Shown: piece by piece, positions 34,476 to 43,096 of the stretch
Numbering within the stretch: position 1 is the stretch's first letter
Layout of the letters: each line of letters starts with the position of its first letter
Assembly (NCBI GenBank): GCA_958295845.1
Contig: OY282376.1
Location: 1,377,022 to 1,441,021 of the forward strand
Direction: 5' to 3'
DNA: 64,000 nucleotides
From: Caldilineaceae bacterium
GTDB taxonomy: Bacteria > Chloroflexota > Anaerolineae > Caldilineales > Caldilineaceae
Notes under the pieces: model-generated
What the model was told of the DNA's origin: nothing
Database searches by the model: none
The model's input: only the letters and a program-made list of their open reading frames with translations
Made by a program: the position numbers and the translations under genes

Positions 34476-35885
34476 TTGAAAGAATTGCGTATTGCCCAAT
34501 CGCAAGTGAATCTGCTTCAGCCAGAATACACGACCGATCAGCCCGACCTGCAGACCATCCTGGCGCTCGTATATGAACCGCTCATGCAATGGCGCAATGG
34601 ACGCGTCACGCCCGCACTGGTCGCCTCTTGGGAGGTCCGAGACGGCGGGCGACTGTGGCTGCTAACGTTGCGTGATGATATCCGCTTCCATGATGGCTCG
34701 CCTTGCACTAACGAGGATGCCGTGCAAAGTCTGGAACGGATGCGGGGCGCGGGCGGCTCGTTTGGAATGGGCGGCGTCTACTCTCCTTACCTTGAACAAT
34801 TGAGCTTTGAGCCAATAGGCAAAACGCAACTGCTGGTCAAGAGCCCCTCTCCGACGGGCGACCTGGCCGACATCTTTGCCGCTGTGTACGTGGGGAAGCA
34901 GACGGACGCCGCCGGGCCCCCATTGGGCACGGGGCCATTCCGGCTCGAGGAGTACAGTGAGGGTGAGCTTCTCCGGCTGTCAAGCGTCGACAGACCCGAC
35001 CACGACTCGCAGTTCTCTGAACTGACCATTCTGCAAATACAGTCCGCGTCAGATCGGTACAGCGCACTGGTCAATGACCTGGCAGACTTGGCGACTGGGC
35101 TCGAACTGATGCCGTCCATTCCAGAAAACGACGGCCTGACCTGGCGCAGGTCTACCAACACGCTGTCCGTGACCGGTTTCCTCAACGGATTTGAGAAACC
35201 TTTTTCGCAGCCGGAAGCCCGTCTGGCGATCAACCTGGCGGTTGACGTTGACGCCATTATCGACAGCGTTTGGCCCGGACTTGCCGAGCCCGCCGCCACC
35301 GTCGTCAGCCCGTTTCACTTCGGATTTCCCGATTCTCTGCACCCGCACGCCTATGATCCCGCGCGCGCCAAAGAGCTATTTGACGCCAGTGACATACCGG
35401 CAGAGCTGGTCCTGCGCACCCCTCTCGTCATCCCCGATCGCGCCCCGCAAGTGGCAGCCATGATCCAGGAGCAACTCGCCCGCATCGGCATACGTGTCCG
35501 CATCGAAAAAGAAGCGGACCGCCCCAAGTATGCGATGGACACGAGCCAGAAGCGCATCGGCCACCTGGCGCTCTTCGACTCCAGCCCGTTGAGCACCTAC
35601 CGAGCGCTGCAAGAGAAAATATCCAGCCAGACACAGGGTCTCTGGTGGCAAGGCGTAACCGATAGCAAGGCCGACCACCTGATAGACGCTGCCCACCTGG
35701 CTCTTGGCGACCGCCGTAGGAGCGAAGCCTACAGCCGTTGTCTCTCATGGCTACACGACAATCCACACTGGCTGTACCTGTATCATCCCGTGAAGCGCTA
35801 CGCCCATCGGGCCGAACTCTCCGGCGTCGCACTGGACCACGCCGGTCTGATAAGACTTAGCCCGCCGTCAACGCCTGCCTCCTGA
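34476..35885 (+). CDS. Family 5 (Dpp/Opp-type) solute-binding protein without signal peptide
   Basis: 469 aa from a TTG at 34476 with GGAGG 7 nt upstream. It has the SBP_bac_5 pattern: ALVYEPLMQW, VTPALVASWEVRDGGRLWLLTLRDDIRFHDG, NEDAVQSLERM, GTGPFRLEEY, and AINLAVDVDAIIDSVWPGLAEPA. Most such proteins are exported lipoproteins. Here the protein begins directly with the mature-like sequence (KELRIAQSQVNLLQPEY), and no hydrophobic segment lies upstream in any frame. It is either cytoplasmic, SgrR-like without the DNA-binding domain, or has lost its export signal. No permease or ATPase genes adjoin it. Confidence 0.85.
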   Translation: MKELRIAQSQVNLLQPEYTTDQPDLQTILALVYEPLMQWRNGRVTPALVASWEVRDGGRLWLLTLRDDIRFHDGSPCTNEDAVQSLERMRGAGGSFGMGGVYSPYLEQLSFEPIGKTQLLVKSPSPTGDLADIFAAVYVGKQTDAAGPPLGTGPFRLEEYSEGELLRLSSVDRPDHDSQFSELTILQIQSASDRYSALVNDLADLATGLELMPSIPENDGLTWRRSTNTLSVTGFLNGFEKPFSQPEARLAINLAVDVDAIIDSVWPGLAEPAATVVSPFHFGFPDSLHPHAYDPARAKELFDASDIPAELVLRTPLVIPDRAPQVAAMIQEQLARIGIRVRIEKEADRPKYAMDTSQKRIGHLALFDSSPLSTYRALQEKISSQTQGLWWQGVTDSKADHLIDAAHLALGDRRRSEAYSRCLSWLHDNPHWLYLYHPVKRYAHRAELSGVALDHAGLIRLSPPSTPAS

Positions 35886-35916
35886 CCTGGACTGGCCCCC
35901 AAATAACCCCACCCGA

Positions 35917-37023
35917 TCAACCGACCCTGTACTTCTTCAGCAGCTCGTAATTCGGCGTAATCCCCAACCCCGGCCGGTCCGGCGCGTCCACATTGCCGTC
36001 CGCATCCAGCTTCATCGTTTCCTCAAAAATCTGCATACGCAGGGGGTCCACCGTCTCTCGGTAGAACTCCAGGATCAGCCCGTTTCCGATCGCGCAGACC
36101 AGGTGGATATGCACCTCCTGCGCCCCGTGCGGAGCGATGACCAGGTCCTCCGCCGCCGTCAGCGCGGCAACTTGCATGAACTCCGTAATGCCCCCCAATA
36201 TCTGGGCATCAGCATTGATAATCGCCGCCCCCTCGCGCTCGATCAGGTCCCGGAATCCGTAGCGGGTATACTCGTTCTCACCGCTCGCGATCGGGATCGA
36301 CGTCGACCGTGCAACCCGCGCGTGCCCCTTGTAATCGTCCGGCGCCACCGGCTCCTCGAACCAGAACGGCTCGTACTTCTCCATCTTGCGCGCCATCTCA
36401 ATCGCCTCGTGCGCCGTGTACGCGTTGTTTGCGTCCACCAGCAGCTTGATCTCCGGCCCGATCGCCTCCCGCACCACCCGCACCCGTTCCACGTCTTCGT
36501 TGATCGGCACGCCCCCGACCTTCATCTTGATCGCCTTCGCGCCCAGCGTCAGATTCTCCTCCATCTCCTCCGCCAGCTCCCGCAGGCCCTTGCCCTCCTC
36601 ATAATAGCCGCCCGCAATGTAAGCCGGAATGCTGTCCCGGTAGCCGCCCAGCAGCTGATAGACAGGCCGCCCCACCGCCTTGCCAATCAGGTCCCACAGC
36701 GCAATATCGATAGCGCTGATCACCCGCGTCGACAGCCCTCGCCGCCCCACCAGCTTCGGCAGCCACATCTCCTCCCAGATGCGCCGGTAATTGAACGGGT
36801 CCTCCCCCACCACCACCGGCTTGAAGTAGTCGATAAGCGTCGTCGTCAGGTCGCTCCCCTGGCCGGACGCCGTGCCCCCGCCCCAGCCCACGCCCGTCAC
36901 CCCCTCGTCCGTGTAAATGTGCACCAGATTCAGGCTGACATCCACATAAGTATACTTCCCATTACTGATCGGCTTCGGCCGCGGCCAGGCGTACCGTTCC
37001 ACCGTCATATCCGTGATCTTCAT
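35917..37023 (-). CDS. Mandelate racemase/muconate-lactonizing family (enolase superfamily) sugar-acid dehydratase-like
   Basis: 368 aa from ATG 37021-37023 with AAGGGA upstream; the frame extends to 37110 without support. Motifs: KAIKMKVGG (KxK acid/base), LLVDANNAYT (metal Asp), FWFEEPVAPDD (metal Glu), SGENEYTRYGF (metal Glu) and IAPHGAQEVHIHL (His). Members dehydrate aldonic or aldaric acids or racemise hydroxy acids. It lies in a region with KDG kinase and KDPG aldolase, so a sugar-acid dehydratase is most likely. A possible promoter is at 37084-37112. Confidence 0.9.
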   Translation of the reverse strand: MKITDMTVERYAWPRPKPISNGKYTYVDVSLNLVHIYTDEGVTGVGWGGGTASGQGSDLTTTLIDYFKPVVVGEDPFNYRRIWEEMWLPKLVGRRGLSTRVISAIDIALWDLIGKAVGRPVYQLLGGYRDSIPAYIAGGYYEEGKGLRELAEEMEENLTLGAKAIKMKVGGVPINEDVERVRVVREAIGPEIKLLVDANNAYTAHEAIEMARKMEKYEPFWFEEPVAPDDYKGHARVARSTSIPIASGENEYTRYGFRDLIEREGAAIINADAQILGGITEFMQVAALTAAEDLVIAPHGAQEVHIHLVCAIGNGLILEFYRETVDPLRMQIFEETMKLDADGNVDAPDRPGLGITPNYELLKKYRVG

Positions 37024-37083
37024 CGCATTTCCCTTTCGTGGCGTGGCCGTCCAGGTTGGACGCAAATCGACAATACAGCCTCC

Positions 37084-37112
37084 GTTATACGCCCATTTCC
37101 ACCCCACCACAA
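37084..37112 (-). promoter_or_regulatory. Possible promoter of the enolase-superfamily gene at 35917
   Basis: Minus strand: -35 TTGTGG at 37112-37107, 17-nt spacer, -10 TATAAC at 37089-37084, about 60 nt before the start codon. Confidence 0.45.
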
Positions 37113-37167
37113 ACTTCTACACCGCAAAACAATCCAAAACGATCACCGACCACTGATCACTGTAGTT

Positions 37168-37810
37168 GTGCGGTCGTGCCTTCGGCCCTCCCTTGTGCGG
37201 GGGCTGCGCCCCCGCAACGCCCCGCCCTTACTAGACCACCGTGCTAATTCTTCCCCAGCAACGTGTCTAGAGAAAAGTGTCTAGCCAACAGTGTCTCCTC
37301 CCCCCTGTTGTCTCAGCCCCTTGCAGTTCCCCTTCAGTTCCCCTGTAGTTCCCCTGTAGTTCCCCCGCCGTTCCCCTGCAGTTCCGCGCCCCCGCAACGC
37401 CCCGCCCTTACTAGACCACCGTGCTAATTCTTCCCCAGCAACGTGTCTAGAGAAAAGTGTCTAGCCAACAGTGTCTCCTCCCCCCTGTTGTCTCAGCCCC
37501 TTGCAGTTCCCCTTCAGTTCCCCTGTAGTTCCCCTGTAGTTCCCCCGCCGTTCCCCTGCAGTTCCGCGCCCCCGCAACGCCCCGCCCTTACTAGACCACC
37601 GTGCTAATTCTTCCCCAGCAACGTGTCTAGAGAAAAGTGTCTAGCCAACAGTGTCTCCTCCCCCCTGTTGTCTCAGCCCCTTGCAGTTCCCCTGCAGTTC
37701 CCCTGTAGTTCCCCTGTAGTTCCCCCGCCGTTCCCCTGCAGTTCCGCGCCCCCGCAACGCCCCGCCCTTGTTAGCCACCGTGTTCATTCTCATCCAGCAT
37801 CGTGTCTAGC
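37168..37810. repeat. Dispersed palindromic element expanded into a 180-bp tandem array
   Basis: The element begins at 37168 with the same palindromic core as at 9581; its stem GCGGGGGC-TGC-GCCCCCGC is perfect here. From 37206 a unit of exactly 180 bp is repeated: 37206-37385, 37386-37565, 37566-37745, and a truncated, diverged fourth copy to about 37810. Copies 1 and 2 look identical and copy 3 differs by one base in the second half. The unit's right part is built from a short GTTCCCCTGTA-like motif. A short heptamer-like stretch at 37141-37161 precedes it. Confidence 0.92.
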
Positions 37811-37845
37811 CAACAATGTCTACCCCCCCCACGTGCTGTCTCCAG

Positions 37846-38001
37846 CCACTGACCACTGACCACTGACCACTGACCACTGACCACTGACCACTGACCACTG
37901 ACCACTGACCACTGACCACTGACCACTGACCACTGACCACTGACCACTGACCACTGACCACTGACCACTGACCACTGACCACTGACCCCTGACCCCTGAC
38001 C
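37846..38001. repeat. Heptanucleotide tandem array (CCACTGA)n
   Basis: About 20 near-perfect copies of the 7-bp unit CCACTGA, ending in three CCCCTGA variants. It lies directly upstream of the SDR gene at 38062. Because 7 is not a multiple of 3, all frames stay open and give spurious SVVSGQW-type peptides on the minus strand. Confidence 0.95.
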
Positions 38002-38061
38002 TTATGTTACACTGAACCCCATCCCCACGCCGCCAATATCCGCTCACAGAAAGGTCCCACA

Positions 38062-39120
38062 GTGAAAATCCTGGTAACTGGCGGCACAGGCCGCGTCGGC
38101 GCAAATCTGGTCACCCGCCTCCTCGCCGCAGGCCACGAAATCCGCGCCCTCCTCTACACCGGCGACGCCAGCCGCGCCCACAAGCTGGATGCCTTCTCCC
38201 ACGTGGAAACAGTGACCGGCGACCTGCGCAACCTGGACGATGTCAGCCGCGCCGTCCAGGGCGTTGATGCCGTCTACCACTTGGCCGCCGCCTTCATGGC
38301 CCCCTTCGACAACCGCCAGTATCTCGAAATCAACGCCATGGGCACGCTCAACCTGCTGGAAAGCGTCCGCGCCCACTGCCCCAATCTCCACCGCTTCGTC
38401 TACGCCAGCACCGTCGCCGTCTATCTGCGGCTCGAAGAAAATGGCCGCTACTTTGAGCAGCCGATTCGGGAGGATATGACCGCCCGCTATCACCAGATGC
38501 CCTACTTTCTTACCAAATGGATAGGCGAAGAGCTGACCATGGCCTACCACCATCAGTACGGCCTGCCCGCGGCCTCCTTCCGCTTCTCCACAATCTTCGA
38601 GCCAAGTGAGTTCCTCAACGACGCCGGCCTGCCCAACATCCTGGCCTTCAGCTCTGCTTACCAGCAACACAAGGCTACTAAGAGCAACGACCCAGACACG
38701 CGAGCCATGCTCGACAACCTCATCTCCCAGTGGACCGGCCAGGACCAGCTCCTTCTCAGCCGCAACCCCAACGGCGTCCCCTACAAAGAGCACTTCAGCG
38801 ACGTGCGCGACATCGCCCGCGGCCTCCTCTTGGCCATAGAAAAAGAGGATGCCGTCGGCCAGGAGTTCAACCTGGCAGGCAACGTGATCATCGACTGGGG
38901 TGAGGCTGTCCCCCGGCTGGCCGAACGCTTCGGCGTCGCCTACGCCGACGCCCGCCTGCCAACGCCAGTCCATTACACGCTGGACCTGACCAAAATCCAG
39001 ACCCGCCTCGGCTTCGAACCGCAGCACGATCTGGACAGCATCATCGAGACCGCCGAAGCCATCCGCCGCGGCCAGAAAACCGACGTCGTCCCCACCGGCA
39101 TCCGCTACGGGGAGCGCTGA
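38062..39120 (+). CDS. Extended SDR, NAD-dependent epimerase/dehydratase family (copy 1)
   Basis: 352 aa from GTG 38062 with AAAGG upstream. The Rossmann motif is TGGTGRVGANL (TGxxGxxG). DLRNLDD, HLAAAF and VYASTVAVY (catalytic Ser/Thr region) follow, with PYFLTKWIGEEL giving Tyr-x-x-x-Lys. Sequence and length closely parallel the gene at 39473, so the pair arose by duplication. Members of this type include uronate dehydrogenases and nucleotide-sugar epimerases. With sugar-acid enzymes nearby, oxidation of an aldose or uronate is plausible but not shown. Confidence 0.9.
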   Translation: MKILVTGGTGRVGANLVTRLLAAGHEIRALLYTGDASRAHKLDAFSHVETVTGDLRNLDDVSRAVQGVDAVYHLAAAFMAPFDNRQYLEINAMGTLNLLESVRAHCPNLHRFVYASTVAVYLRLEENGRYFEQPIREDMTARYHQMPYFLTKWIGEELTMAYHHQYGLPAASFRFSTIFEPSEFLNDAGLPNILAFSSAYQQHKATKSNDPDTRAMLDNLISQWTGQDQLLLSRNPNGVPYKEHFSDVRDIARGLLLAIEKEDAVGQEFNLAGNVIIDWGEAVPRLAERFGVAYADARLPTPVHYTLDLTKIQTRLGFEPQHDLDSIIETAEAIRRGQKTDVVPTGIRYGER

Positions 39121-39320
39121 CGCCCCCTCCCCCACGCCACAGCTTCTCCCCCAAACAGACGTACCCTATCCCAGAATCCGCCCCACCAAATTGTCCATCT
39201 GCCCCGCCAACGTACCGCCTCCTGGGCAACACGCCATCTTCAGCTATCCTGAATATCCCGGGAAATCCTGCAAATCCTGATTCAGACAACCGGCCAAAAG
39301 ACCAAGCCGTCCCACCAGGT

Positions 39321-39349
39321 TTGGCAGGAAGAATCAGGTGCAAGATAAT
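39321..39349 (+). promoter_or_regulatory. Probable promoter of the SDR copy 2 gene
   Basis: -35 TTGGCA at 39321-39326, 17-nt spacer, -10 GATAAT at 39344-39349. The predicted start is about 117 nt before the ATG at 39473. The rest of the 39121-39472 gap shows only a GTTATC pair (39365 and 39384 area). Confidence 0.6.
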
Positions 39350-39472
39350 TAGCAACTGGCCGCATGTTATCTCTGTCAGGAAATGTTATCCGGTCCTTCG
39401 CCATCATTCCTTCCTTTTCATACATGCAGCAAGAACTGAGACCCTGAACCAAAGAAACTGAAAGGTCCCGTA

Positions 39473-40531
39473 ATGAAGATCCTCGTAACCGGCGGCACCG
39501 GCCGGGTCGGCGCAAATCTTGTCACACGTCTGCTGGCAAAAGGACACGATGTCCGCTCCTTCGTCTATCCAGGCGATGCCAGTCGCGCACATAAGTTGGA
39601 CGTCTTCGCGACCGTGGAAACCGTGACCGGCGATCTCCGCAACCTGGACGAAGTCCGCAGCGCTGTCAAAGGGGTTGATGCCATCGTCCACCTGGCTGCA
39701 GCCTTTGGCGGTCCTTTCGACAACCGTCAGTACCTCGACATCAACGCCATGGGCACCCTCAATCTTCTGGAAAGCGTTCGCGCCGAGTGCCCCAATCTCC
39801 ACCGCTTCGTCTACGCCTGCACCGAGGCTATCTACTGGAAGCTGGAAGACTACGGCCGTTACTTCGAGGAACCGATCACCGAAGACATGGTCGCCCGCTA
39901 CCACCAAATGCCCTACTTTCTCACCAAATGGATCGGTGAAGAGCTGGCCATGGCCTACTACCACCAATATGATGTCCCCGCCACCTCATTCCGCTTTTCC
40001 ACCATCATCGAACCGAGTGAATTCTTCAACGAGGACGGCGTGCCGGACCGACTCGCCTTCAGTTCGGTTTACGAGCGCTACAAATCGATGAAGAGCAGTG
40101 ATCCGGACACACAGGCCATGCTCGACGACCTCCGAGCACAGTGGACCGGCCAGGATCAACTCCTCCTCAACCGCAACCCCAACGGTGTCCCCCACAAACA
40201 GCACTTCTGCGATGTGCGCGACATCGCCCGCGGCCTGGTTTTGGGTATCGAAAAGGAGGAGGCGGTCGGCGAGGAGTTTACCCTCGGCGGCGACGCAGTC
40301 ATCGACTGGGGCGAAGCGGTACCGTGGCTGGCCGAACGTTACAACCTCAGCTTCGCCGACGCCCGCACGCCCGAAGCCAACTACTTTACCCTTGACCTGA
40401 CCAAAATTCAGACGCGCCTCGGCTTTAAGTCCAAGCATGATCTCGTCAATATCGTCGAGACCGCCGAAGCCATCCGCCGCGGCGAGGAGACCGACGTCGT
40501 CCCCACCGGCGTTCGCTACGGAGAAAGCTGA
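39473..40531 (+). CDS. Extended SDR, NAD-dependent epimerase/dehydratase family (copy 2)
   Basis: 352 aa, exactly the length of copy 1. TGGTGRVGANLVTRLLA, DLRNLDEV, HLAAAF, VYACTEAIY, PYFLTKWIGEEL and VPTGVRYGES correspond block for block. The active-site Tyr-x-x-x-Lys is kept, while the region before it changes from STVAVYL to CTEAIYW, so substrate preference may differ. Its leader also keeps GAAAGGTCCC before the start. Followed after 66 nt by the enolase-superfamily gene at 40598, probably in one unit. Confidence 0.9.
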   Translation: MKILVTGGTGRVGANLVTRLLAKGHDVRSFVYPGDASRAHKLDVFATVETVTGDLRNLDEVRSAVKGVDAIVHLAAAFGGPFDNRQYLDINAMGTLNLLESVRAECPNLHRFVYACTEAIYWKLEDYGRYFEEPITEDMVARYHQMPYFLTKWIGEELAMAYYHQYDVPATSFRFSTIIEPSEFFNEDGVPDRLAFSSVYERYKSMKSSDPDTQAMLDDLRAQWTGQDQLLLNRNPNGVPHKQHFCDVRDIARGLVLGIEKEEAVGEEFTLGGDAVIDWGEAVPWLAERYNLSFADARTPEANYFTLDLTKIQTRLGFKSKHDLVNIVETAEAIRRGEETDVVPTGVRYGES

Positions 40532-40597
40532 AAACTAGCCCTTGACTAGCGCCCTCAGGAAGGCGCCCCCTATCTGAATCAAGGAGAAAGACTTTCC

Positions 40598-41740
40598 ATG
40601 AACAGTGCCAAAATCTCCGCCATCGAGTGGGGCGCCCTTGTGGGCCAGCGCCCCCGACAAGCAGGTTGCAACTCCCGGGGGCCCGTTCACGGCAACGAGG
40701 TCCAGGTCCCCCTGGCCCGGATTACTACGACAGACGGAACCTCAGGCTTCGGCGCCTGCCGCCCCTTTACCCAAGAGGAAGCCCAATCCTTTCTCGGCGA
40801 ACGGGTCGACGACCTTATTGATGTCGGCAATGGCGTCGCGCCGCGCGCCGCCTCCCTCGAATTCCCCCTGTGGGACCTGCTCGGCCAGCGCAACGGCCGC
40901 CCGGTCTACAGCCTTCTGGCAGAATCAGCCGGCAAGACCCTATCGCAGCCGCCGCGCGTGCGCTGCTACGATACCTCCCTCTACATCGACGACCTGCACC
41001 TCGCCACCGATGAGGAGGGCGCCGCTCTCATCGCCTCCGAAGCCCGCTTCGGCTACGAAAACGGCCACCGTTCCTTCAAAATCAAGGTCGGACGCGGCGC
41101 ACGGCACATGCCCCTCCTCGAAGGCAACAGCCGCGACGTGGCCGTGATCCGGGCCGTCCGCGCAGAAGTCGGCCCCGACGCCGCCATCCTCATCGACGCC
41201 AACAACGGCTACAATCTCAACATCGCCAAACAGATCCTGGCCGAAACCGCCGACTGTAACATCTTCTGGCTCGAAGAAGCCTTCCACGAAGACGGCGCGC
41301 TCTACGAGGACCTGCATGATTGGATAGAGCGCGAAGGCCTGTCGACCAACATCGCCGACGGCGAGGGCCTGGCCTCCCCCATGCTCCTCGACTACGCCCG
41401 CGATGGCTTCGTCGACATCATCCAGTACGATATCTTCAGCCACGGCATGACCAACTGGCTGGCAACCGGTGCTCAGCTGGACGGCTGGAACGTGGACACC
41501 GCGCCCCACCATTATGGGCGCCATATCGGCAACTACGTTTCCGGCCATCTCGCCGCCGCCGTCGATGGCTTTCTCTTTATCGAGTGGGATGAATGTGCCA
41601 CACCCGGTCTCGACGGCTCCGCCTATCAGGTAGACGACGGATATGTACGCATGCCGGACGCACCCGGCTTCGCCCTCGCTCTAGATGAAGATCTTTTCCA
41701 ACAAGCCGTCTCTACCAACGGTTTTGCCGTTCACCAGTAA
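40598..41740 (+). CDS. Enolase-superfamily protein, paralogue A
   Basis: 380 aa, start ATG with AAGGAGAAAGA upstream. Motifs are FKIKVGRGARHMP (KxK), ILIDANNGYN (Asp), FWLEEAFHED (Glu), ADGEGLASP (Glu) and TAPHHYGRHIGN (His). The barrel and capping domain are of mandelate racemase type, but the conserved SGEN-like third-ligand motif is ADGEG. Hence it is a distinct subgroup from the gene at 35917. Its near twin follows at 41890. Likely a sugar-acid dehydratase or related lyase; not assignable further. Confidence 0.87.
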   Translation: MNSAKISAIEWGALVGQRPRQAGCNSRGPVHGNEVQVPLARITTTDGTSGFGACRPFTQEEAQSFLGERVDDLIDVGNGVAPRAASLEFPLWDLLGQRNGRPVYSLLAESAGKTLSQPPRVRCYDTSLYIDDLHLATDEEGAALIASEARFGYENGHRSFKIKVGRGARHMPLLEGNSRDVAVIRAVRAEVGPDAAILIDANNGYNLNIAKQILAETADCNIFWLEEAFHEDGALYEDLHDWIEREGLSTNIADGEGLASPMLLDYARDGFVDIIQYDIFSHGMTNWLATGAQLDGWNVDTAPHHYGRHIGNYVSGHLAAAVDGFLFIEWDECATPGLDGSAYQVDDGYVRMPDAPGFALALDEDLFQQAVSTNGFAVHQ

Positions 41741-41889
41741 CGAGACCGCCCCGACTGCCTTAAAGGTCGCCGCCGGTACCACCTCCAATCCCGCCTTCCG
41801 CAATCACAGGCGGAGCGGAATATTGGCGCTGGCCAGCATTCTTTTCTACAATTCCGGTTACCTTGGCATAAAGTTCAGGAGATCAGCCG

Positions 41890-43035
41890 ATGCGCGCCGC
41901 GCGTATTGCTTCAATTGAGTGGGGAACCCTCGTAGGCCGCCGTCCCCGTCTGGCCGGATACAACGCCCGCAAGAAAGACGACCACGGCTGGGAGACCCCC
42001 GTTTCCCTGGCGCGCGTCACAACTGCCGATGGCGCCTCCGGCTTCGGCGTCAGCATTCTCACTCGCGAGCAAGCCGAACCGTTTCTAGGAGCGCCCCTCG
42101 ACGAACTGATCACCGCCGAAAACGGCGTCGCCGGCACGGCCTTCACACTAGAGAATCCGCTGTGGGACCTCCTCGGCCAGCGCGCCGGCCGTCCCATCTA
42201 CCGCATCCTCGCCGACCGCGCCGGCAAGAAGGTGGCAGAGCCCCTGCGCGTGCCCTGCTACGACACCACCCTACTGATCGACGACCTGCACCTCCCCACC
42301 GACGAAGAAGGCGCCGCCCTGATCGCATCAGAGGCCCGCTTCGGCTACGAGAATGGGCACCGCGCCTTCAAAATCAAAGTCGGCCGCGGCGCTCGGCACA
42401 TGCCCATAGAGGAAGGCAACCGCCGCGACGTAGCCGTCGTCCGCGCCGTGCGCGCCGCCGTCGGTCCCGAAGCAACCATCCTCATCGACGCCAACAACGG
42501 CTATACGCTCAACATCGCCAAACATATCCTGAGCCAGACCGCCGACTGCAACGTATACTGGCTGGAGGAGGCCTTCCACGAGGATGATGAGCTCTACGCC
42601 GAACTGCACACCTGGATTCAGCGCGAGGGTCTGTCCGTCCTCATCGCCGACGGCGAAGGACCCGCCTCGCCCCACCTCCTCGACTACGCCCGCAGAGGGA
42701 TCATCGACGTGATTCAGTACGACATTTTCGGCTACGGCCTCACAAAGTGGCTGCAGACTGCCCCCAAACTGGACGCGTGGAACGTGCGCACCGCCCCCCA
42801 CCACTACGGACGCCACCTGGGCAACTTTGTCGCCGGCCATCTCGCCCCCGCGGCTGAAAACTTTGCCTTCGTCGAATGGGATGAGCTCTCCACCCCGGGC
42901 CTCGACAGCTCCGCATACGCAGTGGACAACGGCCTTATCACGCTGCCGGACGCACCCGGCTTCGGCCTGAAGCTGGACGAAAACCTATTCCAGCAAGCTG
43001 TCAAAGAAAATGGCTTTGTCGTCAAAAACAATTAA
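41890..43035 (+). CDS. Enolase-superfamily protein, paralogue B
   Basis: 381 aa, start ATG with AGGAG upstream. Every motif of paralogue A recurs in the same order: FKIKVGRGARHMP, ILIDANNGYT, YWLEEAFHED, ADGEGPASP, TAPHHYGRHLGN. Differences concentrate in the N-terminal capping domain (residues 20-60), which controls specificity in this superfamily. This suggests two related substrates. 149 nt separate it from paralogue A. Confidence 0.87.
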   Translation: MRAARIASIEWGTLVGRRPRLAGYNARKKDDHGWETPVSLARVTTADGASGFGVSILTREQAEPFLGAPLDELITAENGVAGTAFTLENPLWDLLGQRAGRPIYRILADRAGKKVAEPLRVPCYDTTLLIDDLHLPTDEEGAALIASEARFGYENGHRAFKIKVGRGARHMPIEEGNRRDVAVVRAVRAAVGPEATILIDANNGYTLNIAKHILSQTADCNVYWLEEAFHEDDELYAELHTWIQREGLSVLIADGEGPASPHLLDYARRGIIDVIQYDIFGYGLTKWLQTAPKLDAWNVRTAPHHYGRHLGNFVAGHLAPAAENFAFVEWDELSTPGLDSSAYAVDNGLITLPDAPGFGLKLDENLFQQAVKENGFVVKNN

Positions 43036-43096
43036 AATGAACCGTCTCCCGCAAACCGGGACCTAATCTTAAGAGCCGCAAACATCGAGTTGAGAA

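Noticed and set aside
37206..37810. CRISPR-like reading of the periodic array
   Set aside because: The unit is 180 bp with no distinction between short repeats and unique spacers, and no cas genes are near.
37771..38104. Minus-strand open frames made of SVVSGQW repeats
   Set aside because: They are translations of the 7-bp array, which keeps every frame open; there is no ribosome binding site and no family resemblance.
43036..43096. T-box or other riboswitch before the glycyl-tRNA synthetase gene
   Set aside because: The 61-nt gap is too short and lacks the conserved T-box sequence and specifier stem.
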